53,022 bases of DNA from Longimicrobiales bacterium. GTDB taxonomy: Bacteria > Gemmatimonadota > Gemmatimonadetes > Longimicrobiales > Gaopeijiaceae. The position numbers and the translations under genes were made by a program. Below, one piece after another: positions 9,619-19,750 of the stretch. How positions within the stretch are numbered: position 1 is the stretch's first letter; every line of letters starts with the position of its first letter. The notes below the pieces were generated by a model. The model saw only the letters and a program-made list of their open reading frames with translations, had not been told where the DNA came from and did not search any database. Where the stretch lies: contig JANQNV010000065.1 of assembly GCA_028279425.1 (NCBI GenBank), forward strand, positions 1-53,022. The letters are read 5' to 3'.

Positions 9619-9883
9619 GCTGTCTCCAGGCGTGTCCAGTGGAACCCATCCGCGCGGGGCTCCAGAAACACGAAGAGCCCGGACTTCGGACCGGGCTCGC
9701 CGCGCTCAGTCGCCCCCCGAACCCAGGCGGGGGCGCCGCGTCGAACCCGAAGCATCGCCGTAGTGACGACGTGGGTGGAGCCGACCGCCGTCGACTCGCT
9801 TCCGTATTGTGTACCGATCCGCCACACCGTGGCGGCAAGACTTCAAGTGTCGCCGCACACCGGAGCGGCGTCAACCGCTGTTT
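9619..9883 (-). promoter_or_regulatory. Leader region of rpmI-rplT with terminator-like hairpin
   Basis: A 265-base gap separates the thrS stop from rpmI, with no credible gene. On the minus strand it holds a 7-bp palindrome with a 3-base loop (9819-9835) and then, close to rpmI, an 8-bp G+C stem (arms 9691-9698 and 9675-9682) followed by a U-rich run CTTCGTGTTTCT. That second element looks like an intrinsic terminator placed to attenuate the ribosomal-protein genes. It could equally be the thrS terminator. No sequence-level match to a named L20 leader class could be tested. Confidence 0.45.
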
Positions 9884-11836
9884 CTACTCTTCCTCGGCCA
9901 GGGAGAGCGCGCGGGTCGCGACCTGCCGGCCCACCAGGTCGATGAACGCCTGTCGGTCCATGACCTCCTGCTTCCGCCCCTGCCCGCGCCGCCGCACCGC
10001 GGCGGTGCCCCCTTCGGCTTCCCGCTCGCCCACCACCGCCATGTACGGCACCTTCTGGATCTCCGCGGCCCGAATCCGCGACGAGAGGGTGTCGCGCTCG
10101 TCGATTTCCGCACGGACTCCCGCTTCGCGCAGGCGATCGACCAGCTCCTGGGCGCTGCCGATCCACTGCTCCGAGACCGGAAGTACACGTACCTGCTCGG
10201 GGGCGAGCCAGACCGGGAATGCCCCCGCGTAATGCTCGATGAGCCCTCCCACGAAGCGCTCCATCGAGCCGACGAGGACACGGTGGAGCATCACCGGCCG
10301 GTGCCGCTCGTTGTCTTCGCCGACGTACTCCAGACCGAAGCGCTCGGGCAGATTGAAGTCGAGCTGGACGGTGGGCCCCTGCCACTTGCGGCCGATGGCG
10401 TCGATCAGCTTGAAGTCGAGCTTCGGGCCGTAGAAGGCGCCGCCGCCTTCATCGACGTCGTACGCCACACCCCGCGCGTCGAGCGTCTCGGAGAGCACGC
10501 GTATGGCCCGCTCCCAGTCTTCGTTGGATCCGAGCGCCTTCTCGGGCCGGGTGGCGAGCTCGACCGTGTAGGGGTACCCGAAGGTGCCGAGCATCTCATC
10601 GACGAGGTCCAGAAGCCGTTCGATCTCGCCCGACACCTGTTCGGGAGTGCAGAACACGTGCGCGTCGTCTTGCGTGAAGCCGCGCACGCGGAGCATCCCG
10701 TGCAGGACGCCGCTGCGCTCGTAGCGGTAGACGGTGCCGAATTCGGCCATACGAATCGGCAGGTCGCGGTACGAGTGCTGGCCCGACTGGTAGATGGCGA
10801 TGTGCCCGGGGCAGTTCATGGGCTTCGGGCGGAATCGCGCGCCCTCCACCTCCATCGCCCCGAACATGCCGTCGGCGAAGTTGTCGAGGTGTCCCGAGAT
10901 CTCGAAGAGCCGCTCACTCATGACGTGGGGGGTATACACGAGCTGGTAGCCGTGGCGCAGGATCAACTCCCGCTCGTAGTTCTCGATCTCCATCCGAACC
11001 AGCGCACCGCGCGGGTGCCACAGGATCAAGCCGGCCCCCACCCGCTGATCCGTGCTGAACAGCCCCAACTCCTTCCCCAGCACCCGGTGGTCGCGCTTCT
11101 TGGCCTCCTCGAGCCGTTCGAGGTGGGCCGCGAGTTCCGGCTTCTTGAAGAAGGCCGTGCCGTAGATGCGCTGGAGCATCTGCCGGCGCTCGTCGCCCCG
11201 CCAATAGGCCCCGGCCGCGCTGAGCAGCTTGAAGTGGGCGAGCGCACCGGTGCTCGGCACGTGGGGACCCCGACACAGGTCGAGGAAGGGCCCGTTGCGG
11301 TAGACCGTGATCACCTCGTCTTCATCGAACTCCTCGAGCCGCTCCAGCTTCAGCGGATCGTCGGCGAAGAGCTCTCTCGCCTCGTCGGCGGTGACGCGGC
11401 GTCGCTCGAAGGGTTGATCCTCGGCGATCACCTTCTGCATTTCGGCTTCGAAGGTCGCCAGATCGTCCGGCGTGAAGGGCTCGTCGACCTCGAAGTCGTA
11501 ATAGAAGCCCTCGTCGATCGCCGGCCCGAAGCCGATCCCGGCGCCCGGGCGGATCGCTCGCACGGCCGTAGCGAGGACGTGCGCCGCCGAGTGTCGCAGA
11601 ACCGGCAGAGCATCGGGATCGCGCGCCGTGAGGAGGCGGAGTTGGACCTCGCCCGAAAGCGGTCGTCCCAGATCGACGGTCTCTCCGTCCACCACCGCCG
11701 CCACCGCCGCCTTGGCGAGTCCGGGCCCGATCGAGGCCGCGACATCGGCCGCCGATGAACCGGGGGGAAGCTCACGTACGGAGCCATCGGGAAGAACTGC
11801 GCGAAGAGGAGCCTCGGACGAGGGGTCGCCGCTCAT
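9884..11836 (-). CDS. thrS: Threonyl-tRNA synthetase
   Basis: A 650-residue class II ThrRS. An N-terminal TGS domain (about 1-65) is followed by the editing domain with HSAAHVLATAVRAI and CRGPHVPSTG, the catalytic core with MNCPGHIAIY, RYERSGVLHGMLRVRGFTQD and DDAHVFC, and the C-terminal anticodon domain. The start at 11836 (MSGDPSSEAPLRAVLPDGS) places the TGS domain at the N-terminus. A longer reading frame upstream has no family similarity. The Shine-Dalgarno is weak (GGGA at about -13). Confidence 0.97.
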   Translation of the reverse strand: MSGDPSSEAPLRAVLPDGSVRELPPGSSAADVAASIGPGLAKAAVAAVVDGETVDLGRPLSGEVQLRLLTARDPDALPVLRHSAAHVLATAVRAIRPGAGIGFGPAIDEGFYYDFEVDEPFTPDDLATFEAEMQKVIAEDQPFERRRVTADEARELFADDPLKLERLEEFDEDEVITVYRNGPFLDLCRGPHVPSTGALAHFKLLSAAGAYWRGDERRQMLQRIYGTAFFKKPELAAHLERLEEAKKRDHRVLGKELGLFSTDQRVGAGLILWHPRGALVRMEIENYERELILRHGYQLVYTPHVMSERLFEISGHLDNFADGMFGAMEVEGARFRPKPMNCPGHIAIYQSGQHSYRDLPIRMAEFGTVYRYERSGVLHGMLRVRGFTQDDAHVFCTPEQVSGEIERLLDLVDEMLGTFGYPYTVELATRPEKALGSNEDWERAIRVLSETLDARGVAYDVDEGGGAFYGPKLDFKLIDAIGRKWQGPTVQLDFNLPERFGLEYVGEDNERHRPVMLHRVLVGSMERFVGGLIEHYAGAFPVWLAPEQVRVLPVSEQWIGSAQELVDRLREAGVRAEIDERDTLSSRIRAAEIQKVPYMAVVGEREAEGGTAAVRRRGQGRKQEVMDRQAFIDLVGRQVATRALSLAEEE

Positions 11837-11989
11837 TGGAATGGTCCCGGGATGTATGGTCGCCGCCCCACCTACCTGTGGGCCGATTCGATGCGGAAGA
11901 AGATACCCCGGGCGAGGGCCGCGTTGAAGATGCCGCCGAGGCAGCACCGTCGCGACCTTTCCTGGCCTGCGCGGGGGTGTAGATTCGTC

Positions 11990-12004
11990 TGAGAGTGGTT
12001 CTCA
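11990..12004 (+). promoter_or_regulatory. Fur-box-like operator upstream of feoA
   Basis: TGAGAGTGGTTCTCA has perfect 5-bp inverted arms and differs from the classical Fur core TGAGAATGATTCTCA at only two positions (A to G). A TAGATT hexamer at 11980-11985 could be the -10 box, placing the palindrome over the transcription start, where bound repressor would block feoAB under iron-replete conditions. Binding by Fur, rather than another iron regulator, is inferred from the match and the target genes. Confidence 0.6.
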
Positions 12005-12024
12005 TCATCAGACGGCGGCGCCCC

Positions 12025-12366
12025 GTGGCCTCATCTCCCGAGCAGTCTCCCGACCCGGTCTCGGCCGAGCCGCGCGAGACGACGGAAACGGCGCACGAGA
12101 CGACGGAGTCGCCGCGAGAGCTGCGGCTCGCCGAGATTCCGCTCCACGAGACCGTGGAGGTGATTCGCCTCGACCTGCCCGCCGACCAGCGCGAGCCGCT
12201 CCTCGAGCGAGGTGTCCTCCCGGGTTGCCTCCTGTGTCCGGTTCGACGCTCGCCCTCCGGGGACCCCATCATCCAGGTCGACGGATCGATGCTGGCGCTT
12301 CGCCGAGAGCTCGCAGGCTGCATTTGCGTGCGGCGCACCGGCAAGCCGGCTCCGCGGCCCGCCTGA
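12025..12366 (+). CDS. feoA: FeoA domain protein
   Basis: A FeoA-type SH3-fold protein that supports FeoB in ferrous iron uptake. The domain runs from LRLAEIPLHETVEVIRLDLP to the C-terminus and contains the expected RGVLPGC turn and a hydrophobic end (ALRRELAGCICVRR). The N-terminal 35 residues are Glu/Thr/Pro-rich. I chose the GTG at 12025 because the next GTG upstream (11995) lies inside the Fur-box-like palindrome; neither has a strong Shine-Dalgarno. feoB follows after 10 bases. Confidence 0.85.
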   Translation: MASSPEQSPDPVSAEPRETTETAHETTESPRELRLAEIPLHETVEVIRLDLPADQREPLLERGVLPGCLLCPVRRSPSGDPIIQVDGSMLALRRELAGCICVRRTGKPAPRPA

Positions 12367-12376
12367 CGCCACGCTC

Positions 12377-14296
12377 GTGCCGCCACCTCCCCCATCGAGC
12401 GCCGCTCCGGTGGCGCCGACCGCGACGCGACCTGCCGTCGTGGCGCTCGTGGGCCCCCCGAATTCAGGCAAGTCGACCCTCTTCAATCGCCTGACCGGTC
12501 TGCGGCAGAAGGTCGGAAACTACCCCGGTGTGACCGTCGAGAAGCACGTCGGACGCGTTCGCCTGGTGGGAGGCGCGCTACTCGATCTCGTCGATCTCCC
12601 CGGGGTGAACGGCTTTTCGGCCCGCACGCTCGATGAGCGGGTGACCCGCGACGTCCTGGAGGGCAAGGCAGAGGGTCTTCCCGCTCCCGACGCCATCGTG
12701 TTGATCGTCGACGTCACCCGCCTCGAATCTCAGCTGATGTTGTGCGAGCCGATTCTCGAGGTGGGCGTGCCGACGCTCCTCGTGTTGAACATGGCCGACG
12801 AACTCGAACGGCGGGGCGGCGAGATCGACGATCGGGCGCTGGGCGACGAGCTCGGAGTCGACGTGGTGCGGGCAGCTGCGCGCACGGGACGAGGGCTCGA
12901 TGCGGTCTACTCCTTCTTCGATCACGTGCACCAGCGCGGCCCACTTCCCGACCGGCCGTGCCCTGCCGTGTCGAATACGAGCGCCCGGGGCGTCGCGCTC
13001 CCTACGGTCGACGTCTTCGCTCGGCGACGCCGGCGAATCGAGACGATCCTGAGCCATGCCGGCTATCGACGGGCCGGCCCGTCGCTCCTGACGGAACGGC
13101 TCGACAACGTCCTCCTGCACCGCGTCTGGGGACCCGCCCTCTTTCTCGCCATCGTGCTGCTCGTCTTCCAGGCGATCTTCACCTGGGCCACTCCGCTCAT
13201 GGACGGTGTGGAGTGGGCCATCGCCGGCTCGGGGCTCTGGCTGGCCGAACTCCTGCCCGAAGGCTGGTTCCGCGACCTGTTGATCGACGGCGTGTGGGCG
13301 GGGGTGGGTTCGGTGGTCGTCTTCCTTCCGCAGATTCTCATCCTGTTCCTGTTCATCGGGATCCTCGAAGACTCCGGGTACATGGCGCGGGCCGCGGTCA
13401 TCGCCGATCGCCTGATGCATCGCGTGGGACTGCAGGGTCGCGCATTCCTGCCCCTGCTGTCGGCGTACGCCTGCGCCGTACCCGCGATCCTGGCCGCGCG
13501 CACGGTCGAAGACGAGCGGGACCGCATGGCGACGATCTTCGTCGCACCCTTCATGACGTGTTCGGCCCGACTCCCGGTATACGCGCTGCTCATCGCCGCC
13601 TTCATCCCCGAGCGGCCGGTGTTGGGGCCCTTCCTCGGCACACGTGCCGCCACCCTGCTGGGGCTGTACCTGCTCGGAGCGGTTGCCGCGATCGTCACGG
13701 CCTTCGTGCTCAAGCGCACCCTCCTGCGCGGCACCCCCGGCACCTTCCTCATGGACCTGCCGTCCTACCGCATCCCCTCGGTGCGCTCCCTCGGCATGCG
13801 TCTTCTGGAGCGAACCCGCATCTTCCTGCGCCGCGCCGGTCGGGTGATCCTGGTCGTCACCGTCGTGCTCTGGGGACTCACGCAGGTGCCGCTGCAGAAC
13901 GGCGCACCGCCCTCCATCGAAGACAGTCTGCTGGGCCGGGCCGGACAGATCATCGAGCCCACCATCGAGCCGCTAGGGTACGACTGGAAGATCGGGATCG
14001 GCCTGATCTCGTCGCTCGCCGCTCGCGAGGTCATCGTCGGTACCCTCGGTACGCTGAACGGGGTCGAAGAAGCCGAGGAGGCCGGGTCACTGCAGCTCCA
14101 ACAGGCGCTTCAGGAACAGCTCGACCTCGGCAGCGCGGTCGGCCTCCTCATCTTCTTCGCCTTCGCGCTCCAGTGCATGTCGACCGTCGCCGTCATGCGG
14201 CGCGAGACCGCGGGGTGGCGCTGGCCGGCGCTCCAATTCGGGTACATGCTCGCCCTCGCCTGGGTCGGCGCCTGGCTCGCGCACAGGCTGATCTGA
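12377..14296 (+). CDS. feoB: Ferrous iron transport protein B
   Basis: A FeoB of 639 residues, the G-protein-coupled inner-membrane Fe(II) transporter. The N-terminal GTPase domain shows G1 (GPPNSGKST), G3 (DLPG in LLDLVDLPGVNGF) and G4 (NMAD). It is followed by several transmembrane segments with the two gate regions, SAYACAVPAILAART and MTCSARLPVY, matching the family's conserved Cys-containing loops. The start is uncertain: GTG at 12377 gives a short Pro-rich lead before the GTPase; a later GTG near 12410 is possible. It is probably co-regulated with feoA through the Fur-like box. Confidence 0.94.
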   Translation: MPPPPPSSAAPVAPTATRPAVVALVGPPNSGKSTLFNRLTGLRQKVGNYPGVTVEKHVGRVRLVGGALLDLVDLPGVNGFSARTLDERVTRDVLEGKAEGLPAPDAIVLIVDVTRLESQLMLCEPILEVGVPTLLVLNMADELERRGGEIDDRALGDELGVDVVRAAARTGRGLDAVYSFFDHVHQRGPLPDRPCPAVSNTSARGVALPTVDVFARRRRRIETILSHAGYRRAGPSLLTERLDNVLLHRVWGPALFLAIVLLVFQAIFTWATPLMDGVEWAIAGSGLWLAELLPEGWFRDLLIDGVWAGVGSVVVFLPQILILFLFIGILEDSGYMARAAVIADRLMHRVGLQGRAFLPLLSAYACAVPAILAARTVEDERDRMATIFVAPFMTCSARLPVYALLIAAFIPERPVLGPFLGTRAATLLGLYLLGAVAAIVTAFVLKRTLLRGTPGTFLMDLPSYRIPSVRSLGMRLLERTRIFLRRAGRVILVVTVVLWGLTQVPLQNGAPPSIEDSLLGRAGQIIEPTIEPLGYDWKIGIGLISSLAAREVIVGTLGTLNGVEEAEEAGSLQLQQALQEQLDLGSAVGLLIFFAFALQCMSTVAVMRRETAGWRWPALQFGYMLALAWVGAWLAHRLI

Positions 14297-14387
14297 GCCG
14301 ACTCGCCACCCTTCCCCGGGCCGTGTGTTTCCCCTACGTATGGAGTCGTCACGAGGAGCACGCCGCAGTCACAGAGGGAACGGATCC

Positions 14388-14786
14388 ATGGGTCGACGCA
14401 GTTCGCAGGGTGTGAAGGGCTTCCGGCCGGGCAAGGAGCCGCCTCAACTCCGCAAGCACGCCGCCAAGCAGCAGCTGGGCGACCTCAACGCCGCGCAGGA
14501 ACGCATGGTCGATCTCTTCGCGGAGCGAACTCCCGAGGAATCGAAGAAGATGCTGGCGAGCTGGCGGCTCGCGAGCCTCGTGGCGGGCATCGTTCTGTCG
14601 GTCCTGACCGTCGCCGCTCTGGCGTGGACGCCGGTGGCCGGGATCGTCGTCGGAGTCCTCGCGACTGCCGCGTTCTTCCTGCACCTCCGGCTCCGCTCCC
14701 AGCGCGAAGCCCTCGAGGCCATGGCCGACGCCGTGAGCAAGCGCGGCCCCAAGGGCCGTGGCCGCAAGGGCCGCCGTGGAGCGTGA
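14388..14786 (+). CDS. Small two-helix membrane protein of unknown function
   Basis: A 132-residue protein with a basic, hydrophilic N-terminal half, then two closely spaced transmembrane segments (about residues 64-82 and 84-100: LVAGIVLSVLTVAALAWTPV and VVGVLATAAFFLHL) and a Lys/Arg/Gly-rich tail (SKRGPKGRGRKGRRGA). GAGGGA precedes the ATG at good spacing. It overlaps the start of the dehydrogenase gene that follows, so the two are probably co-translated. I do not recognise the family. The basic ends suggest both termini face the cytoplasm. Confidence 0.7.
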   Translation: MGRRSSQGVKGFRPGKEPPQLRKHAAKQQLGDLNAAQERMVDLFAERTPEESKKMLASWRLASLVAGIVLSVLTVAALAWTPVAGIVVGVLATAAFFLHLRLRSQREALEAMADAVSKRGPKGRGRKGRRGA

Positions 14787-15882
14787 ACCGCAGGTCGTCG
14801 CCGTCCTCGGAGCGGGCAACGGCGGGTGTGCGGTGGCCGCCGACTGTGCGCTGCACGGCGACGATGTGCGCCTCTTCGACTTCGAGCGTTTCGGGGACAC
14901 GATCCAGGCGATTCGCGAAGCCGACGCGACCATCGAGGTCACCGGCGACGTCCAGGGCACGGCCCGGCTGAGCTACGTCGGCCACGATCTCGGGACGGCG
15001 GTCGCCGACGCCGACCTCGTCTACGTGGTGGGTCCATCGTACGCGACCGAACCCTTCGCGGTTGCCTACCGCGAGGTCATGCGGCCCGGTCCCACGGTCG
15101 TGGTGTGTCCCGGCACCAACGGTGGCGCCATCGTCTTCAAGCGGGCGTTGGGCCTCGACCTCTCCGACCCTTCGGTGGTCGTCTCCGAAACCTCCACCTT
15201 GCCCTACGCCTGCCGCCTGGTGGGCGGAAATCGCCTCCACGTCTTCCTCAAGCTGAAGGCGGGTCTCTACGTCGCCGCCCTTCCCTCGGGCCGGGCTGGC
15301 GCGGTCGTGTCGTCGATGGCGTCGGTATACCCGTGCGCGACGGCCTACGACAACGTCTTCCAGACGATTCTGCAGAACGGCAACAACGTGATTCATCCGG
15401 CGGTGTCGCTGCTCAACGTCGCCCGGATCGAGTCGCCCGACGACTTCCTCTTCTACGAGGAGGGGGTGACGCCGGGCGTGGGACGCTTGATGGCCGCGGT
15501 CGACGCGGAGCGACTCGCGATCGCCGACGCCCTCGGGGCGCCGATCCTCTCCGAACCGGCGGTGGGCGTCATCCAGGGCTACATGGAGGAAGAGAACTAC
15601 GACACGGCCTACAGCCGTGCTCCGGGCTTCCTCGGCATCAAGGCCCAAACCTCGCTCGAGCACCGCTACCTCACCGAAGATGTCGGATACGGCCTGATCC
15701 TCCTGACCGACCTGGCGCGGGTGGTGGGCGTCGCAACACCCCACATGGACGCGGTCATCACCCTGGTCTCGACCGTGCTCGGCCGCGATCTCCGGGCAGC
15801 CAGCCCCCGGTCGCTGGAGAGTCTGGGGCTCGGCTCGATGACCGGCCCCCAACTTCTGGACGCCGTCCAGGGGAACCCGTAG
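14776..15882 (+). CDS. Opine (octopine/nopaline)-type NAD(P) dehydrogenase
   Basis: About 368 residues. An N-terminal Rossmann fold (VVAVLGAGNGGCAVAADCAL, nucleotide-binding GAGNGG) is followed by the octopine/nopaline dehydrogenase C-terminal domain, with the family's active-site His in NGNNVIHPAVSLLN. Such enzymes reductively couple an amino acid with a 2-oxo acid, or oxidise the product. Substrates cannot be predicted. In some bacteria relatives make nicotianamine-like opine metallophores, but no nicotianamine synthase or transporter lies nearby. GTG at 14776 is preferred (11-base overlap with the upstream gene); GTG at 14758 is the alternative. Confidence 0.85.
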   Translation: MEREPQVVAVLGAGNGGCAVAADCALHGDDVRLFDFERFGDTIQAIREADATIEVTGDVQGTARLSYVGHDLGTAVADADLVYVVGPSYATEPFAVAYREVMRPGPTVVVCPGTNGGAIVFKRALGLDLSDPSVVVSETSTLPYACRLVGGNRLHVFLKLKAGLYVAALPSGRAGAVVSSMASVYPCATAYDNVFQTILQNGNNVIHPAVSLLNVARIESPDDFLFYEEGVTPGVGRLMAAVDAERLAIADALGAPILSEPAVGVIQGYMEEENYDTAYSRAPGFLGIKAQTSLEHRYLTEDVGYGLILLTDLARVVGVATPHMDAVITLVSTVLGRDLRAASPRSLESLGLGSMTGPQLLDAVQGNP

Positions 15883-15901
15883 GGCTCCGACTGTCGTTTA
15901 C

Positions 15902-15917
15902 ACATCGCATACGATAT
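15902..15917 (+). promoter_or_regulatory. HipB-type operator O1 (putative)
   Basis: ACATCG-CATA-CGATAT is an inverted repeat with five of six arm positions paired. It is nearly identical to a second copy 41 bp downstream, about four helical turns, so both lie on one face of the DNA. It sits just upstream of, and partly overlaps, a possible -10 box (TATATT, 15915-15920), where a bound repressor would block transcription of hipBA. Autoregulation by the adjacent XRE protein is inferred. Confidence 0.6.
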
Positions 15918-15942
15918 ATTGAAGGGGTGAAACCGCATCAAT

Positions 15943-15958
15943 ACATCGCACACGATGT
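15943..15958 (+). promoter_or_regulatory. HipB-type operator O2 (putative)
   Basis: ACATCG-CACA-CGATGT is a perfect 6-bp inverted repeat with a 4-base spacer, ending 3 bases before the hipB ATG. It shares both arms and spacing with O1 upstream. Two closely spaced palindromes are typical of hipBA-type autoregulated promoters. There is no Shine-Dalgarno between this site and the ATG. Confidence 0.65.
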
Positions 15959-15961
15959 CTT

Positions 15962-16267
15962 ATGAACATACGACAGACATCCCGAACGCCCAGCGTTCTC
16001 GCCGAGGTGGGCCGCCGCATCGAGCGCCTCCGCCTCGCTCGAAATCAGACTCAGGCCGATCTGGCTGAGGCGGCCGGCGTCGGCATCGCCACACTCCAAC
16101 GGCTCGAGACCGGTGGCAACGCCAATCTGCGGACGCTGATTCAGGTGCTGCGAGCCCTGAATCACCTCGGCGACCTCGACGCGATCCTGCCCGACGTCGA
16201 GGTGTCGCCCTTCGAAATCTCGCCCGGGCGGGGCGGCCCGAGGCGTCGGGCGTCGAAACCCAGGTGA
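15962..16267 (+). CDS. hipB: XRE-family DNA-binding antitoxin, HipB-like
   Basis: A 101-residue protein with one helix-turn-helix domain (about 16-70: RIERLRLARNQTQADLAEAA, then GIATLQRLETGGNANLRTLI), which matches the XRE/Cro fold, and a basic Gly/Arg/Pro tail. Its stop overlaps the hipA start (GTGA), so it is the antitoxin and autorepressor of a HipBA-type module, probably binding the paired ACATCG-N4-CGATGT palindromes upstream. The ATG lacks a Shine-Dalgarno and could be read from a very short leader. Confidence 0.85.
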   Translation: MNIRQTSRTPSVLAEVGRRIERLRLARNQTQADLAEAAGVGIATLQRLETGGNANLRTLIQVLRALNHLGDLDAILPDVEVSPFEISPGRGGPRRRASKPR

Positions 16268-17568
16268 GCGACTACGTTCGCGCCGACGTCTACCTCTGGG
16301 GGACCCGGGTTGCCGGGCTCCTCGAAGCACCCGACGGACGCCACGTCTTCCAGTACGATCCCGACTTCGCCCGCGGCGCCGTCGAGATCTCCCCCCTCAA
16401 CCTGCCCACGGCCGACGTTGCACCCCGGACCTTCCCCGAGCTGGCCCGTTCGGCCGCCTTCGAAGGGCTTCCCGGGGTGGTCGCCGATTCCCTCCCCGAC
16501 CGCTTCGGCACTGCTCTCATTCAGGCCCACTTCGATCGCGCGCTCGATGGGCGACCCGTTTCCCCCCTGCAGAAGCTGCTCTACGTGGGCGAACGGGGCC
16601 CCGGAGCGCTCGAGTACCGCCCCGCCGCCAAGACCGCCCCCGAGGTCGACGAGGCCCTCGAGGTGCAGGAGCTGGTGGCGCAGGCACGGCGTGTCGTCGA
16701 AGGAACCGCCTCCGACGCGATCGCAGAGATCATCAGTGTGGGAGCGACGGTCGGGGGAGCACGGCCCAAGGCGCGGATCCTCTGGAATCGGGAGACGAAC
16801 CGCGTGCGCTCCGGCCACGCCGACCCGGAGCCGGGCGAAGAGCACTGGATCATCAAGTTCGACGGAGTGACCCGGGCTTCCGGGGGTGTGACCAACACGG
16901 TGACGCACGAGAGCGGACCGTGGGGCCGCCTGGAGTTCGTCTACGCGGGGATGGCGGCCCAGGCCGGGATCGAGATGGCGGAGACCCACCTCTTCCGAGA
17001 CCGGGCGGGCCTCGCCCACTTCATGACGCGCCGCTTCGATCGCGACCCCACGGGAACGCAGAAGCTGCATATGCACACGCTCGGGGGACTGCTCCACCTC
17101 GACTACAACGTGCAGTACCAGATCGGCTACGAGGACTACTTCGACGCGATTCGTCGACTGGGGCTACCGCACTCGGCGATCGTCGAGGCCTTTCGCCGCA
17201 TGGTCTTCAGTCTGGCCACCGTGAACTACGACGATCATCTCAAGAACTTCGCCTTCCTGATGGAGCCGTCAGGGGCGTGGCACCTTGCGCCGGCCTACGA
17301 CGTCTCGTTCGCCGAAAACGACGGTTGGACCGCGCAGCACCAGATGTCGGTGGCGGGTCGCTTCAAGGAGGTGACACGGGCCGACTGCCTCCGGGTCGCC
17401 GACGCCTTCGACATTCGCACACCGCGCGCGCGAGCGCTCATCGACCAGGTTCTGGATGCCGTCGCATCCTGGCCGGACCGCGCGCGGGAGGTCGAACTCG
17501 ACGAGCCGTTCCGACTGCGCATGGCCACCCGCCTGGAGCGGGAACGCCGGCTCCTGGCCGGCACCTGA
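16264..17568 (+). CDS. hipA: HipA-type serine/threonine kinase toxin
   Basis: A 434-residue HipA. The N-terminal HipA_N barrel (about 5-110) leads into the kinase with GGARPKA (164-170), the catalytic NYDDHLKN (321-328) and the metal-binding YDVS (345-348). In E. coli the kinase phosphorylates glutamyl-tRNA synthetase and induces dormancy; the target here is unknown. Catalytic Asp residues appear intact, so the toxin is probably active. GTG start overlapping hipB by 4 bases. A bidirectional terminator follows. Confidence 0.93.
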   Translation: MSDYVRADVYLWGTRVAGLLEAPDGRHVFQYDPDFARGAVEISPLNLPTADVAPRTFPELARSAAFEGLPGVVADSLPDRFGTALIQAHFDRALDGRPVSPLQKLLYVGERGPGALEYRPAAKTAPEVDEALEVQELVAQARRVVEGTASDAIAEIISVGATVGGARPKARILWNRETNRVRSGHADPEPGEEHWIIKFDGVTRASGGVTNTVTHESGPWGRLEFVYAGMAAQAGIEMAETHLFRDRAGLAHFMTRRFDRDPTGTQKLHMHTLGGLLHLDYNVQYQIGYEDYFDAIRRLGLPHSAIVEAFRRMVFSLATVNYDDHLKNFAFLMEPSGAWHLAPAYDVSFAENDGWTAQHQMSVAGRFKEVTRADCLRVADAFDIRTPRARALIDQVLDAVASWPDRAREVELDEPFRLRMATRLERERRLLAGT

Positions 17569-17583
17569 GCCCCACACGACAGA

Positions 17584-17611
17584 AGCCCGGCCCCCCGAAG
17601 GGGACCGGGCT
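17584..17611. terminator. Bidirectional terminator between hipA and groEL
   Basis: A 7-bp stem (AGCCCGG/CCGGGCT) continues into an inner CCCC-GAA-GGGG stem. It lies between two convergent genes, 16 bases after the hipA stop and about 55 bases after the groEL stop, and can serve both strands. T-tracts are short. Confidence 0.6.
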
Positions 17612-17665
17612 CCGTTGCCTCTGAGTGCGACGCCGAAGCGGCGCACCCTGGCGACTGGAGTCGGC

Positions 17666-19309
<1,644 letters not shown>

Positions 19310-19398
19310 GCTTTGAACTCCTGTTTTACGCGTGAGCTTGAATGCGCGTGGGAGCGAGAGCGGGGGCGATCACGCAGCACCCGCCTCGCACGGATTCG

Positions 19399-19704
19399 TC
19401 AGGGAAGCACTGCGAGAACGTCGGACTCGCGGAGGATCAGGTAGTCCTCACCAGCCACGGTGACCTCGGTGCCGCTGTACTTGCCGTAGAGAACACGGTT
19501 TCCGACCTCGAGCTCGGGCGCGACGCGCTCTCCGTTGTCGGCGATCTTGCCGGGGCCCACGGCCACCACCTCGCCCTGCTGGGGCTTCTCCTTGGCGGTG
19601 TCGGGGATGTAGAGAGTACCGCGCATCTGCTCGGCATCGTCTACCGGCTTCACGACGACGCGGTCCGCGAGCGGCTGGATCTTCGTCGCAGCGGAAGTAG
19701 TCAT
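19399..19704 (-). CDS. groES: 10 kDa co-chaperonin GroES
   Basis: A 101-residue GroES, the heptameric lid of Gro[20 protein letters not shown] opens the barrel, the mobile loop (about 23-35) carries GTLYIPDTA, and EVVAVGPGK and YGKYSGTEV are as expected. AGGAGG lies eight bases upstream of the ATG. It is the first gene of the groESL operon, directly downstream of a perfect CIRCE operator. Confidence 0.98.
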   Translation of the reverse strand: MTTSAATKIQPLADRVVVKPVDDAEQMRGTLYIPDTAKEKPQQGEVVAVGPGKIADNGERVAPELEVGNRVLYGKYSGTEVTVAGEDYLILRESDVLAVLP

Positions 19705-19750
19705 ATCGCCTGCCTCCTGGGACAGTGATGGAGATGGGTTGAGAACCGGG

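Noticed and set aside
9606..9827. A 73-codon frame in the thrS-rpmI gap, considered as a remnant of infC
   Set aside because: No resemblance to IF3, far too short, and it overlaps the start of rpmI and the hairpins.
11837..11947. N-terminal extension of thrS to 11947
   Set aside because: The extra 37 residues have no similarity to ThrRS and would place the TGS domain internally; the ATG at 11836 fits the family.
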